This document shows, piece by piece, positions 1 through 9,926 of a stretch of 64,000 nucleotides of DNA. Within the stretch, counting starts at the first letter, position 1. Each line of letters starts with the position of its first letter. Made by a program: the position numbers and the translations under genes. The stretch covers positions 2,604,001 to 2,668,000 of the forward strand of contig JAKSGN010000005.1 in assembly GCA_024180945.1 (NCBI GenBank). Reading direction: 5' to 3'. Under the pieces are notes generated by a model. That model had not been told where the DNA came from, ran no database searches, and saw only the letters and a list, made by a program, of their open reading frames with translations. This DNA is from Macrophomina tecta (lineage: Eukaryota; Ascomycota; Dothideomycetes; Botryosphaeriales; Botryosphaeriaceae).

Positions 1-359
1 CTGTTCTGCAGCACTGACGACATGGGCACGTCCCAGTTCTGGAAGTTGGACTTGCCGGCAAGCTGGACCTCTTGCGACTCCTCGCAACCGCGGCGCTCAA
101 GCGAGATGGGCTTGGTGTGGTTGGCGGTGGTGCGGCGGTCCAGCGTGGGGAAGGAGGCATTGGTCCAGGAGAGTGGGCCCGGCGCGACGGGGACGCTGCG
201 CTTGAGCAGCTCGTAGTCCTTGAGCTTCATGACCTCGCGGCGGTTGTTTTCGCCGAGCAGGACGATGTCGTCCTCGCCGAGGATCTGGCCAGCGAAGGGA
301 GCGGCGGCGGCCAGGCTGCTGAGGCCGGCGAGGAGGGGAATGAATGTGGCGATGTGCAT
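1..359 (-). CDS. Secreted protein, N-terminal part (cut by left edge)
   Basis: Starts at the ATG complementary to 357-359 and runs off the left edge with 119 codons visible. Residues 1-20 form a clear signal peptide: a short polar start, a hydrophobic core rich in Leu and Ala, and an Ala-Ala-Ala-Ala end before PFA. Dibasic pairs at residues 53-54 (KR), 75-76 (RR) and 89-90 (RR) could be Kex2-type cleavage sites. NAS (67-69) and NHT (80-82) are possible N-glycosylation sites, and the first cysteine is at residue 92. This fits a fungal secreted protein with a propeptide. I do not recognise the family and the mature part lies mostly outside the window. No intron is visible in the part present. 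Confidence 0.75.
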   Translation of the reverse strand, partial: MHIATFIPLLAGLSSLAAAAPFAGQILGEDDIVLLGENNRREVMKLKDYELLKRSVPVAPGPLSWTNASFPTLDRRTTANHTKPISLERRGCEESQEVQLAGKSNFQNWDVPMSSVLQN

Positions 360-2083
360 GGTTGGTGGGTTGCAGAGTGGCGCCAAGGCCGCTGAATGAG
401 GGAAAGGGGAAAGGCTCAAGGAGTGGTCAGTGAAGGTTGAGTTGGACGCTGGGGAGAGAGGCAAGACGGGAGCCGTATGGTATTCTTATGTAGCTACTAC
501 GGAGCCCTACCGCGACGGGTTGCCTGAAATCGATATCGATATCGCGGACAGCCTCGCGGTAGGCCCTGAGCTTACTGAAATGGGCGAAGAGACGGATTGC
601 GAGTCGAGGGAGTGTAGGTGGTGCTCCCACCCCCGAAGCAGCGGAAGAGCACGTGTTGCTCTTGGCAGAAGGTAAGTGAGGCCGTTAGCCCCGTTTTGCG
701 AGTCAAAGGTTTGTGGATTCCTTTTGGGTTCTTCCTTTCCCGTCAGTCGATGGGGCAGAAGCCGGAGCCTCAATGGTCAGCTTCGAGACTTATCTTATAC
801 CGCTCCTACAATGTTTTGCGGAAGACTTGACTTTCCGCAGACTCACCTCTTTACAGACATTGCGAAGGCTGAATGCTGTTGGGCTTGGCGGGCTCAAAAG
901 GTGAAGTAGCTACCCTGATGCGGCGACGATAGTGTTCATCGCGGTGGAGAGGCACGAGTCAGGTTAGGTACCTCTTGTGCACAGACAAGCCAACACAAGA
1001 TCCATCCGAGCTCTTGATTGCGCAGAGGGCCTGATTTAGGACGTAACGAGGCGAAGACCCCTGAAGGCAACCAACTGGCAATAGATGGACGTGTGGAGTA
1101 GCTAGATGGAGAAATACTTCTGCATCAACCAAGCTCAGCCGATGGGATGTTGCGAATGTTCTGCATCTTGGACTCCTCGCTCATGTGACCACGCATTTAG
1201 AGTGAAAAAGAAGAAAGAATCGGAGAGAGAGCAGGTGTCTTAGGGTGCGGCTTAAAGCGCCGAAAAGGCTTGGCCAGGGGATGATCCCTATTTTGGTGCC
1301 TCTGTTGTTCGTTGATAACAGCCTCAGGCCTCCCGGGTCGCCAGACGGGGGCCGCGGAATGAACCGTTGGCTGATTCAGGTGCGGCTCTGCCAGAAACAG
1401 GGCCTTGCCTCAATCACGGCACTCTACATCATCTCTATTCGGGACGTGGAGCCATTCCGTCGGCGAGAAATCCAAGGGGCAGAGATCTCGAAGTCGATCT
1501 CACCGCTGTGGAGGTCTCGTGCGGTACGCACGTAGAGTCAACAGGCATGGAAATCTCCACGCGTAGGCACCGAGACACGGCTGCCGTCATCAGAACGTCG
1601 AAATTCGAATGGCGTGCCTGGCGACAGCACTATCAAAAAGCGGAGTCCTGTTTCCTCGCCACGGGGTAACTGCGGCGGCGTAGGGAAGCGGGGTGGAGGC
1701 ATTTTCCGGAGGAAGCTCCTGAAGCGGATGGAGGGTAATGACCACGAGATGAATCTATCCAGCGGCGGTTGCGATGCCCCAAGCTGCAATCATGCTATTG
1801 CTGTCAGACCAGATTAGATACTGGGAAGACGAGTGTGAGGCGAGAGGAAAGCTCAGCGGCGGCACAGCGGCCAGCGAGAAATGCTTAATCCACCGCTGAC
1901 GTCACCCAAAGCTTGTCCGTGCCTCACCCCAGCTTCTCCAGAAAATGGCAACAAAAAGGCCGGCGTACGATGAAGGATCAACGGTCTGCATTGAAACTAC
2001 CAGAACCTACGTAACGCGTTTCCGCAGCCACCAACAAGATCACAGATCCCAGAACCCCCGCGACACACATACACCCTCTCCCC
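360..2083. other. Intergenic, no supported gene
   Basis: About 1.7 kb between the secreted-protein gene start and the 3' end of the vWA gene. No open frame here has family-like sequence. It holds a long dyad (506-563, separate entry) and a perfect CRE palindrome TGACGTCA at 1897-1904. The CRE lies closer to the 3' end of the vWA gene than to any start, so its relevance is doubtful. Confidence 0.6.
506..563. promoter_or_regulatory. Concentric dyad upstream of the secreted-protein gene
   Basis: Ten-base arms CCTACCGCGA (506-515) and TCGCGGTAGG (554-563) are exact inverted complements. A 12-base palindrome ATCGATATCGAT (529-540) has the same centre, 534.5. The structure lies 147-204 bases upstream of the ATG of the secreted-protein gene. 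A shared centre for two separate palindromes suggests a protein-binding dyad rather than chance, but no factor is identified. Confidence 0.4.
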
Positions 2084-5000
2084 TCACACCGCCCCCGCCC
2101 CAATCCCACAAACCTCCATCTCATACCTCACCTTCGCCTCCAGCCGATTCTTCTCCCAATCATGCTCGAAAACCTCGACCCCCTCGCCGTCCCTCCCCTC
2201 CCGCCGCAACGCCACCCTCAGCGCCTCCACAAAGCTCGGCAACACCTCCACCACCCTCTGATCCAGCCGGGCGTGGAAGACATCGCCCCTCCCGCCTTCA
2301 CAAATCTCCCTCCTCACCTCCGCCACGAACGCCCCCACAGCCGGCTCCTCTCCCCGGGCCACCCGGCGCCTCACCTCCCTCTCCGCCCGCGCCCAGACCC
2401 GCGCGACGCTGGCATGCAGATTGTAATGCGTGCTCAGCGGCGGCGCCGGGCTCGCCGTCACGGCGGGCAGTCCCGTCGGCGCGGCGCGCGCGAACGCCGG
2501 CGCGTCGGCGGCGAAGGCGCGGACGAGGTGCGCGGCGCGGGCCTGGCGGAGCGCGTCTCTCTGGCGGTCGGGCCAGCGCGCGTCCGCCCGTGGCAGGTCC
2601 GTCGCGGCGTCACGGAAGAAGGGGGCCGCGCAGGCAGGGAAGCTGCAGCGGAGGACGCTGGGGCCGAAAGGGGTGGCGAAGGGCGCGATGGTGGTGCCCG
2701 GGGCGTGGAGGGCGAGGAAGGTGTGGTCGGCATGGGTGGGGGTGGTGTCGGGGCCGCGGAAGATGGAGAGCAGGACGGGGTGCGTGATGGCGGGGGGGAG
2801 GGCGGGGCCGGAGGGGTCGAGCAGGGCGAGAGAGATGGGCTGGGTGATGCGGAGGGTTTGGAAGAAGGTCTTTGTGCGGGTGTGGGCGCGCTGGTGGTAG
2901 ACGAGCCAGAAGGCGAGGAGCTGGACGCGGCGCAGGGCTCGCTCCTTGTCGGCGGGGTGCCAGCGCGCGAGGAGCTCGGCGTCAGTGCGCAGCCAGGTGG
3001 AGATGCGGGACCAGAAGTCGTCGGTGGAGTTGACGAGTGACTCCGGGCCGCGCTTGTCGGTGGGGACCAGGTCGGTGTTGAAGTGGGCGTAGATGAGCTC
3101 CAGCAGCGGCTGCTTCCAGGCTTGGTCGGCGGTGTGCGCGTTCTTGAAGAGCAGCGCGAGGTAGGCTGAGGCTACCGAGTGCAGCAGCTTGGTGAGTCTA
3201 AGATCGCGGACCGTGTCTTCGTCGAATGCGCCCACTTTCTCGCCGAACGAGAGCAGCTGCATGAAGCCTGCAATCGGGTAGCCGACCGCCCAGCTGTCGA
3301 CGCCCTGCGCGCGGAAGTCCTTGGCCGCCCAGACCAGCGCTTCACGGTAAGACACCCATCGGCCGAGCTCGCTGAATGTCTCCCTACACTGCGTCCTCTG
3401 CAGGAGGTTACCAAGGACCCATTGGAGCATGGCTCGCCTCTGGATGACTTCCGGGTCTTCGGAATCCCGAATACCAGCACCAGCCCATTCCTTCTCTCTC
3501 AGCGTCCGATCCAGAAGGGTCATGAACAGCTGAAAAACGCCTGACGCGCCAGTGCGGAGGCCGCCCGTCAAAGCAGTATGCAGCTGCTCGCAGATGTACT
3601 TCTTGTTGGTCCCGTCGCAGTCCAGCGTAGGCACAATAGCCGCCAGGTCCTCGCGGAAGAGCGACCTCCCGCCGAAAGCAAGCGCGCACTGGAAGCACAC
3701 GTGCTGACTAGCGACGAGATCTCTGTTCGCGTCGGACCGGCCCGCCGCGAGAGGGAAGTCCAGGGCAAAATTGTCCGTGTTGGCGGCCCCGTCCGCACCA
3801 GCTTTGATCGCTATGGACATGACCTCGTTTTCTCCGCAGCAGATGCGGCACTCGCCACGGAATGCGTTCGGCGTGTCGAGGTCAAGGCTACTGATCGAAA
3901 TCTCGCCGCCTGGTGCAACGGTGGCTGCCCGCCGCGCGCGGTTGCTGCGGCGGGCAAGGATGTCTGCAGTGTACCCCGACTTCTCAAGGTCAGCAAGCCG
4001 TTCGAGCGCGTGGTTGACCAGCTGGTTGCGCTTGCGTGTCTCCTGATGCTGGCCGGAGTCCCTCAAATTCATGAGTGATTCCTGGTAGTAGCGGCGGTTG
4101 TTGGCGTGCGCCTCGCGAAGACGATGCTGAAGCTTCTCCCGCGCCTCGCTCTGCAAACCGGGGTCGTTGAGCTGCTCAACGATGTCGGCGGCCCCAGAGA
4201 TGTCCTCCAGTTTGAGATTGATCTCTTCGATCTTTTGCGTGAGCAGAAAGCTGCGACAGTCCTGGATGCGGCCGCGGGTCTTGCAGGCGACTGAGAGATT
4301 TTTGAAGGCCTCATCAGCCAGCAGCTGCTCAAGGTCGGTGATTCCGAGGACTCCAGCGGCGGTGAATAGAAGGTCCAGGTCTACAGTCGCGTGGGCGTTA
4401 TGGCGTTCCCATTCCTGCCCCAGGCTGACAGCACCAGAGGTGAACTTCGCACGGCTTGCGGCTGAAGGAATCTGAATGTTGAGAATATTGCAGTGGTCAA
4501 TGAAGCGCTCCTCATCCTCAAGACGCTTGAGTGGGTTCCAGCTCTCCAGGTCTGGGACAGCCTGACCATTGCCATTTGCAAGACTGGCAAAGCAGCCCTT
4601 TGCAGCAATCACGTAAAGATAGCCGGCATGGTTCTGCTTGAAAAGAATGAGGCAGTCGGGGGCGTTGGCAAAGAATGAAATACCGACAGAGATATTCAAG
4701 TCTGACGGAGACGGGCTCTTGCCACCGGTTATGACGAAGATGACGGGGACGTTGAGCACTCCAGTGTCCAGAGCTAGCCTGCAGAGGTCCCCCACGTCCC
4801 TTTCCCAGATCTCTCCATCAGTGAGAAGGTACCACAGATCCGATTTAGTGATGGCATCCAGGGCTGCGGGATTGCTCAGGATGTGGGATGGGTGGGTTCC
4901 TCCTCTGTTGGCCTCCCATTGAATGTGGCTAAGGTCGCTGGTGGGATTGTCGCAGTAAGAACCCCATGTGGCAAAGAGGTCGTCAGGGTGGCCTGTGGTC

Positions 5001-5164
5001 AGACCTTTGACGAAGTCACACTCGGTGCGGATGATGCTTCCCGCTGTTGAGCCCGAGGCATCTACGGCGAAGAATTGTCGTGAGAGGCGTAAGGGGAGGT
5101 ACTCGATCGGGATAGTGGTGTTAGCGCGCAGCTTCCAGCTGGCATTTGCTGCGTCGGACTCCAT
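2084..5164 (-). CDS. Large protein with N-terminal vWA domain and paired Cys-x-x-Cys motifs
   Basis: Intronless, 1026 residues. The N-terminus resembles a von Willebrand A domain with a complete metal-ion site: DASGS (D35, S37, S39), a Thr in the RGGT motif (T90) and LLTDGE (D116). Residues about 310-410 are charged and probably helical. A cysteine cluster follows, CRICC at 439-443 and CFQC at 490-493, spaced like a small treble-clef or RING-like zinc site though not a canonical RING. The rest has no motif I recognise. I chose the ATG at 5164 because the sequence upstream looks non-coding (rich in Ser, His, Cys and Pro). The frame stays open to about 5686, so a longer N-terminus or an upstream exon cannot be excluded. 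The 3' third is very GC-rich. Function unknown; a Mg2+-dependent adhesion or scaffold role is inference from the vWA fold. Confidence 0.75.
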   Translation of the reverse strand: MESDAANASWKLRANTTIPIEYLPLRLSRQFFAVDASGSTAGSIIRTECDFVKGLTTGHPDDLFATWGSYCDNPTSDLSHIQWEANRGGTHPSHILSNPAALDAITKSDLWYLLTDGEIWERDVGDLCRLALDTGVLNVPVIFVITGGKSPSPSDLNISVGISFFANAPDCLILFKQNHAGYLYVIAAKGCFASLANGNGQAVPDLESWNPLKRLEDEERFIDHCNILNIQIPSAASRAKFTSGAVSLGQEWERHNAHATVDLDLLFTAAGVLGITDLEQLLADEAFKNLSVACKTRGRIQDCRSFLLTQKIEEINLKLEDISGAADIVEQLNDPGLQSEAREKLQHRLREAHANNRRYYQESLMNLRDSGQHQETRKRNQLVNHALERLADLEKSGYTADILARRSNRARRAATVAPGGEISISSLDLDTPNAFRGECRICCGENEVMSIAIKAGADGAANTDNFALDFPLAAGRSDANRDLVASQHVCFQCALAFGGRSLFREDLAAIVPTLDCDGTNKKYICEQLHTALTGGLRTGASGVFQLFMTLLDRTLREKEWAGAGIRDSEDPEVIQRRAMLQWVLGNLLQRTQCRETFSELGRWVSYREALVWAAKDFRAQGVDSWAVGYPIAGFMQLLSFGEKVGAFDEDTVRDLRLTKLLHSVASAYLALLFKNAHTADQAWKQPLLELIYAHFNTDLVPTDKRGPESLVNSTDDFWSRISTWLRTDAELLARWHPADKERALRRVQLLAFWLVYHQRAHTRTKTFFQTLRITQPISLALLDPSGPALPPAITHPVLLSIFRGPDTTPTHADHTFLALHAPGTTIAPFATPFGPSVLRCSFPACAAPFFRDAATDLPRADARWPDRQRDALRQARAAHLVRAFAADAPAFARAAPTGLPAVTASPAPPLSTHYNLHASVARVWARAEREVRRRVARGEEPAVGAFVAEVRREICEGGRGDVFHARLDQRVVEVLPSFVEALRVALRREGRDGEGVEVFEHDWEKNRLEAKVRYEMEVCGIGAGAV

Positions 5165-6004
5165 GCTGTTAGATGAAGATTGAGCTGGCTTTCGGTCTGT
5201 GAATTTATAGACAACGACGGCAGAAGATTGAGTCACCAAAGACTGCGGCGTGGGCGGACAGATGAATTGGGAGTGGCGGTGACGGATTGGATCCTTCGGC
5301 GTTGATGGCGTTTTCCTTCTTGGACAAGGCAACCATACTGCTGTGTCTGCACATGATCGGCCAACGGCTCCTCCCAAGAAGAGCATGTGGGTTTCTGAAG
5401 AGGTACGCACGTGGTCGTGCTCGCAAGACTGCGAAAATATCACCCCAATCCAGGGTGCATGTCCCGTTGCGTCTCTTTGCCAGTCCTCCAGCACAACATC
5501 TCGCGACAACCTCTGCCAAATTTCGACGAGTTTACGGTGTACATGCTGGGGCAGATGCCGGCGGTGTTGTGGAAGTTTATCAGGCAACAGTACTGAGTCC
5601 GAGCACGAAGCCGGGAGTGAGTCATGCATCATCCAGCCATACCAAGGGTCACATCCGTACTCTAAGGGTGTCAGTGCTAGTTTCAATTGTCCGTACGCAA
5701 CGGCGCTGAAGTTATCGTTGACGGTGTGGGGAAGGCAAGGTGGAGAGCAGGGTGCGAGCCAGAAATCCTCGGTCGTGCGCCCCCTGAGTCATGCACGCAA
5801 CGCCGCCGTTGTTACCACCACCTCTTAGAGCTGGATCTCCTACGCACAGAAAAAAACAAGCAAAAGACAGGCAAACTACTAGGGAGCATTGAATGGCAGA
5901 GAGATGCCATATGGCGTGCAATTTTGCCTGGGAGCGTGGACGAATGCCATTGCTAGCCTTCGCAGTTATGAATCGCCGCTGTCCCGCGATGCTTGCCGGA
6001 TCCT
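5165..6004. other. Intergenic / 5' region of vWA gene
   Basis: Upstream of the vWA gene on the minus strand. The vWA frame is open to about 5686, but codon content there is unlike the gene. No other gene is supported. It ends where the GPR1-family remnant begins. Confidence 0.5.
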
Positions 6005-6330
6005 CTATGGATACACATCACCCATAGGAAAGAGAAATGAAGGAAGACTCTGGTCTTCGCAGATCGCGTGGCCCATGCTGTAGTATCCAAGCACTCCTGC
6101 CACGAACGCAAATGCGCCCGCTGCTTTCTTCACTCCGGCCGACGTGTCTGCCCAGCCCTCGGCCGCTACGAAATAACTAGCCCCCCAAGAAGGCAAAGGT
6201 AAATCTCAAGAGCACTGTAAGTCGCAATCGTCGCGACATTCCTGTACCGCATTATCAGTATATGATTTTGCTGAGCCGGACTTCTACTTACGTTGATAGC
6301 GAGCCCAAGAGGAAGAAGGTATTGAAAACT
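6005..6330 (-). pseudogene. GPR1/FUN34/YaaH acetate-transporter family remnant (C-terminal part)
   Basis: The minus strand encodes the end of a GPR1/FUN34/YaaH protein in pieces. One frame carries VFNTFFLLGSL, the last-but-one membrane helix. The next carries LRFTFAFLG. The last frame carries ASYFVAAEGWAD, KKAAGAFAFV and the terminal FPMGD typical of the family's C-terminus. The last two pieces join only if one base is removed from the G6 run (C6 at 6181-6186 on the plus strand). A possible intron with donor GTAAGT starts near 6293. No convincing N-terminal half is found further upstream. This family exports or imports acetate and ammonium at the plasma membrane. Either a decayed gene, or an intact one with homopolymer errors and unresolved introns; decay is more likely because more than one shift is needed. 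Confidence 0.5.
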
Positions 6331-6451
6331 GCCCGTACTTAGTCTGATAGGCGTTACTCCTGCTAATTTCAGGTTTGATACGCGACATACAGGCTTGCCC
6401 AACTGCTTTCCGCCCGCCCAAGGGCATCCTCGCACTTCGGCACCATGCTCG

Positions 6452-7830
6452 TTAAGTCTTTCCGGCCTGGTCCCGCTCATCGCCGTATGTCGACTTGACG
6501 AATCCATTCCAGCTCTCGGCGTCGTTTTCCGGTGGCGTGACCTTTTTGACAATCCAATGGACAATGACGGTGCAGATAGCAATCCAGACGAGCACATAGC
6601 CCTGCTCCAACAGCGGCCCTAAATACTCTGACTTATTTTCCACCAAGAGAGATGCGGCGCAGGAAAGCCGATCGGCCAAAGCACCGTCGGCAGGGCACAG
6701 GGAAAAATCCATTGCGATGCGGGGCCAGGCGATGTGCGGGTGGAACGAAGAAGACTTTTTTCTACCGAACGGCGAGACGAATGAATGGAAGGTCCGGAGG
6801 GTGCAACAAAGTAGTCCCGTTGTCGGACAGCTTCTCTTAAGTAGTCGGCGTCCCGGATCGGCATCGTCGGCCTCGTCGAACGTTTTCGGCGCCAGCGCGC
6901 CGGCATTTTCTCCTGAATCTGCCGCACATCACCCCACGCCTGTGCCTGTCCCTTGCGCCGCGGTGTGACGGTGATCTCCTTCGGAACCTCGTTCTGCCGG
7001 TTCGCAGGGCATGTACGTACCATAGTCACCCCATCTCAGGCTGCCGCTTGCCATTGCTGGTCCGCACTGCTCGGCATCGCATCAAATTTTTCGCTCGCGA
7101 AACTCCCAGTTCCATCACCACTTCAATGATGCGGAAGCTGCACCCATGTGAAGTACAGATACAGCATCTGCAGGCTTCAATCGCATGGCGATAACAGATG
7201 GACTTGGCTGACCATGAATTGCGGCTTCGTAAGATAACCGGCTCTTGTGGGACGGACACAACCAGCGCGGGTAAAACTCTAACGCCGCCAAACTACCTGG
7301 CATCCCAAACGAACGGAGCGACTTTCTCGCCCCACCTCTCCCCGCAGTGGCAAATAATGTGCCTAGAATCCTCAGAATCATATCCTGTCCGGGAGGGAGC
7401 GACAATATTATGTCTGCCCAATGCCGCAATAAGCACAAGGATTCTATAATTCTCGCCAAATATATGCTACAACTGAGGAGGATTCCTCTGCATATCGCGG
7501 AATCCTGTCCATCAGCAATCCTGTCAGACGCATTAGACAGAGCCAGACGACGTCGAAAGCTTCGACTTGTACAGCGTCAGGCAGAAGGGCATACCACAAG
7601 TAAGGCCCCCAGTAAGTTTCCCCCACAAGTAGCCATAGTCCGTCAGATCCTTGGGGCAATATGCGCGTCATCTCCCCACTTTCAATCAAGAAGGTTATTT
7701 CCACGTGGATAATTTCTCCCGCAGTTGCTGGCCCACTATGAACTTCCGATCCGACGCTTCACACATAGGGAGAGCATCCAAGAGATCAGGAACATATTCG
7801 TACAACGCACGTGCTAGGCCATAAGCTCCC
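6452..7830 (-). pseudogene. Unidentified decayed coding remnants
   Basis: Several minus-strand frames read like protein but switch frame and hit stops. Near 7,780-7,830 there is an open stretch with GAYGLARALYEY. At 7,444-7,700 there is a stretch with GETYWGPYLWYALLPD and FDVVWLCLMRLTGLLMDRIP, followed in another frame by SLCLLRHWADIILSLPPGQD (about 7,400-7,450). At 6,452-6,712 there is a stretch with GYVLVWIAICTVIVHWIVKK, which looks like a membrane helix. The 7.1-7.8 kb part resembles the C-terminal regulatory region of fungal transcription factors in amino-acid character only; I cannot name the family. Absence of an ATG-to-stop frame, despite protein-like sequence, suggests pseudogenes. 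Confidence 0.3.
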
Positions 7831-8200
7831 CAATGATAATCAAAACCAACCAGCTGTTTCGCTCACCTCCGCGGCAGCATTATGGGGAAACCCTACCTTG
7901 ACAGGGACTGCTTCCGTTATTTGCATCAACAGTCGTTATCAGAGTTTGCTGAACTCCCGAGCGGTGACGGAACACCCAGTAAATTCAGGTAGAACGAGCC
8001 AAAGAAACCGCAGGGAAATAGGCGGTGACAGCTAGCTTTCGGCACTGGTATCTGCGGCCCGCCACTCCTTCCAGATACGGGCAATGCCCATGACCAGGCC
8101 CTGAAATCAGAGCCAGGGCCGTAACCAATGTCGGCCCATGGAAATTCAATCCCTTGCTGAAGATGGCAGCCTCGTCGCCTTCTAACCACACTGGCCTCAG
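7831..8200. other. Region upstream of GPCR exons, nothing assignable
   Basis: The first helices of the GPCR should lie here or further upstream, but I find no matching frame. A branch-point-like CTAAC followed by CTCAG ends at 8200 and is the acceptor for the first recognised GPCR exon. A donor could be GTAACC near 8119. Confidence 0.35.
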
Positions 8201-9508
8201 GTTCTCTCTTTCTCCCTCGATGTGGACAACTGCAATGGCCATTAATGTGTACCTGATTGTTTACAAGTATGACACCGGGGTCATGTTCCGCTACAGAGCC
8301 CACCGCACACTGACGTATTGAAGAAAGTTCACAACACAGGATCTTCGAAGGCTCGAGCCATGGTACATCGGCATCAACTACGGCATTCCCCTCATCATGG
8401 CTTTTGTGCTACTTATGCTTGACGTTGGACCCAGCAACAAACACATTTATGGTCCCGCCACGGCAAGTTCTTAACAACGAGTCTCTTCAACGTACATATC
8501 CGCTGACATACCCAAAGCTGTGGTGTTGGATTGAAACAAAATGGCAGTGGCTTCGCCTAGGTCTTGCATTCATTCCCATCTGTAAGAGACGTGAAGGTGC
8601 ACCTGGATTCGCTGTCACACTGCTGATCGTCTCAAGGGGTGTTAATGTTGACCAGCCTGGTTCTCTTCATTGCCACAGGAATGAAGATACTGCTGCAAAC
8701 AATTGACTTGAAGCGCGGAGCCTACGGATTCGACGAGCCAATCACCGTGCTCCAAGTTGGAACGCCGTTCGTGCCGCCGAACCACGTCGTACGCTTTACC
8801 GAAGTCAGAGTGACCGAGTCCTATGCCGAAGAGGAGAAGCCAGGGATGACCACAGCCATCACGGCCCCGGAAAATCGTCTTGAAGGCAACCCAAACCAGA
8901 CAGGAGCTGCAGCACCCCGCTACCCGGAAGCCCAACCGGTTGTGCAAGATCTGGAACAGTGGCCGTCTGCACAAGAAAGCGAAAAAGAGGGCGAGACGTA
9001 TGGCGCAAGCGGAAGCACTACCTCTACCGCTCGGCCCTTGATGTCTGCACGCTGGCTTCCTGGCATTTCTTCCCTGGGACGCTGGCGGCCGGGGCATCTG
9101 AGTTGGGGTGATCCGCGAGCTGTCCATGCGTTAAGAGCTGCCGAAGCATACGCCAAAATCCCGATTCTCGTGTTCCTGTCCGTGTTTGCAATTCACGTAC
9201 GTACCAAAGCACTCTCTGCTCGGCAGATACACGTCACCTGGGGTCCATGAATGCTGATACGTTCATGACAGACACCTGCCGGCGCAAACCGTGTCTACAT
9301 GATATCGCACGATGGTCAACCACATCCGATTGCCACTCACTTCCATGCCGCCTTAAATCCAAGTCAAGGCTTCCTTGATGCTGTCATTTACGTGGCGATG
9401 TCTTGGCCGCAAATGAAGGCAATCTTCAGGGACGCGTTAGAATCGATACATAGGAAACGCGAGAAGCGGCGGCGGAGACGCCAAAACGCGCGAGAGCTTG
9501 TCCAATGA
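8201..9508 (+). CDS. cAMP-receptor-like G-protein-coupled receptor, 5' end unresolved
   Basis: Five exons keep one frame: 8201-8279, 8340-8462, 8518-8581, 8637-9196 and 9272-9508. The product has the pattern of fungal cAMP-receptor-like (Git3/Dicty_CAR type) receptors. It shows MWTTAMAINVYLIVYK (helix 3), DLRRLEPWYIGINYGIPL (helix 4), YGPATLWCWI followed by KWQWLRLG (loop 2 and helix 5 entry), LTSLVLFIATGMKIL (helix 5), KIPILVFLSVF (helix 6), ANRVYMI and QGFLDAVIYVAMSW (helix 7). The third intracellular loop is long, about 110 residues, and the tail is very basic (RKREKRRRRRQ). The intron at 8463-8517 has a GC donor (GCAAGT). Helices 1-2 and a start codon are missing from my model, so the gene may be truncated or decayed at its 5' end. 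It would couple to a heterotrimeric G protein at the plasma membrane. Confidence 0.6.
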
Positions 9509-9926
9509 TCCCATTTAACGTCTTGTTAATTAATAGTTCACATCATTTGTCTGCCTCGCATAGCACAGCGGTAGAGCATTCAATCTAGGAGAGCGTCTGC
9601 ATTTGCACGTCTAGCGTGCTTTAAGCACTGCACATACGTATCAAAAGCTAAGGGAAGAAATAAGAAAGCATTTATCCAATTGACCGCATGCCGTTATGGT
9701 TCGTCGTAAAACACAAACCAACCCCGCCCCTCCCCCCTTTCTTTTCAATGCGGCCCCTGCACGATATCAGTGCTTAACCTCTTTAACCAGCTGTATGGAA
9801 CCTGAGAATGTTCGTAAGCATTTACACCGATTCTGTTATATATTGTCATCTTTACTCAACGCCTTGTCAGATATGGGCTCTCTTCTATAACCGGAGCATT
9901 TTTGAACCGAAAAATGTTGATGGCAG
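9509..9926. other. Intergenic, nothing found
   Basis: AT-richer sequence after the GPCR stop. A D-arm-like string near 9561-9580 (TAGCACAGCGGTAGAGCATT) has no T-arm or acceptor stem and is not called a tRNA. Confidence 0.5.

Noticed and set aside
1897..1904. CRE palindrome TGACGTCA
   Set aside because: Not within a plausible promoter distance; kept only as a note in the intergenic entry.
2162..3040. Long plus-strand open frames opposite the vWA gene
   Set aside because: They are shadows of a very GC-rich coding region on the other strand.
9561..9620. tRNA-like D-arm string (TAGCACAGCGGTAGAGCATT)
   Set aside because: No matching T-arm, anticodon stem or acceptor stem could be paired.
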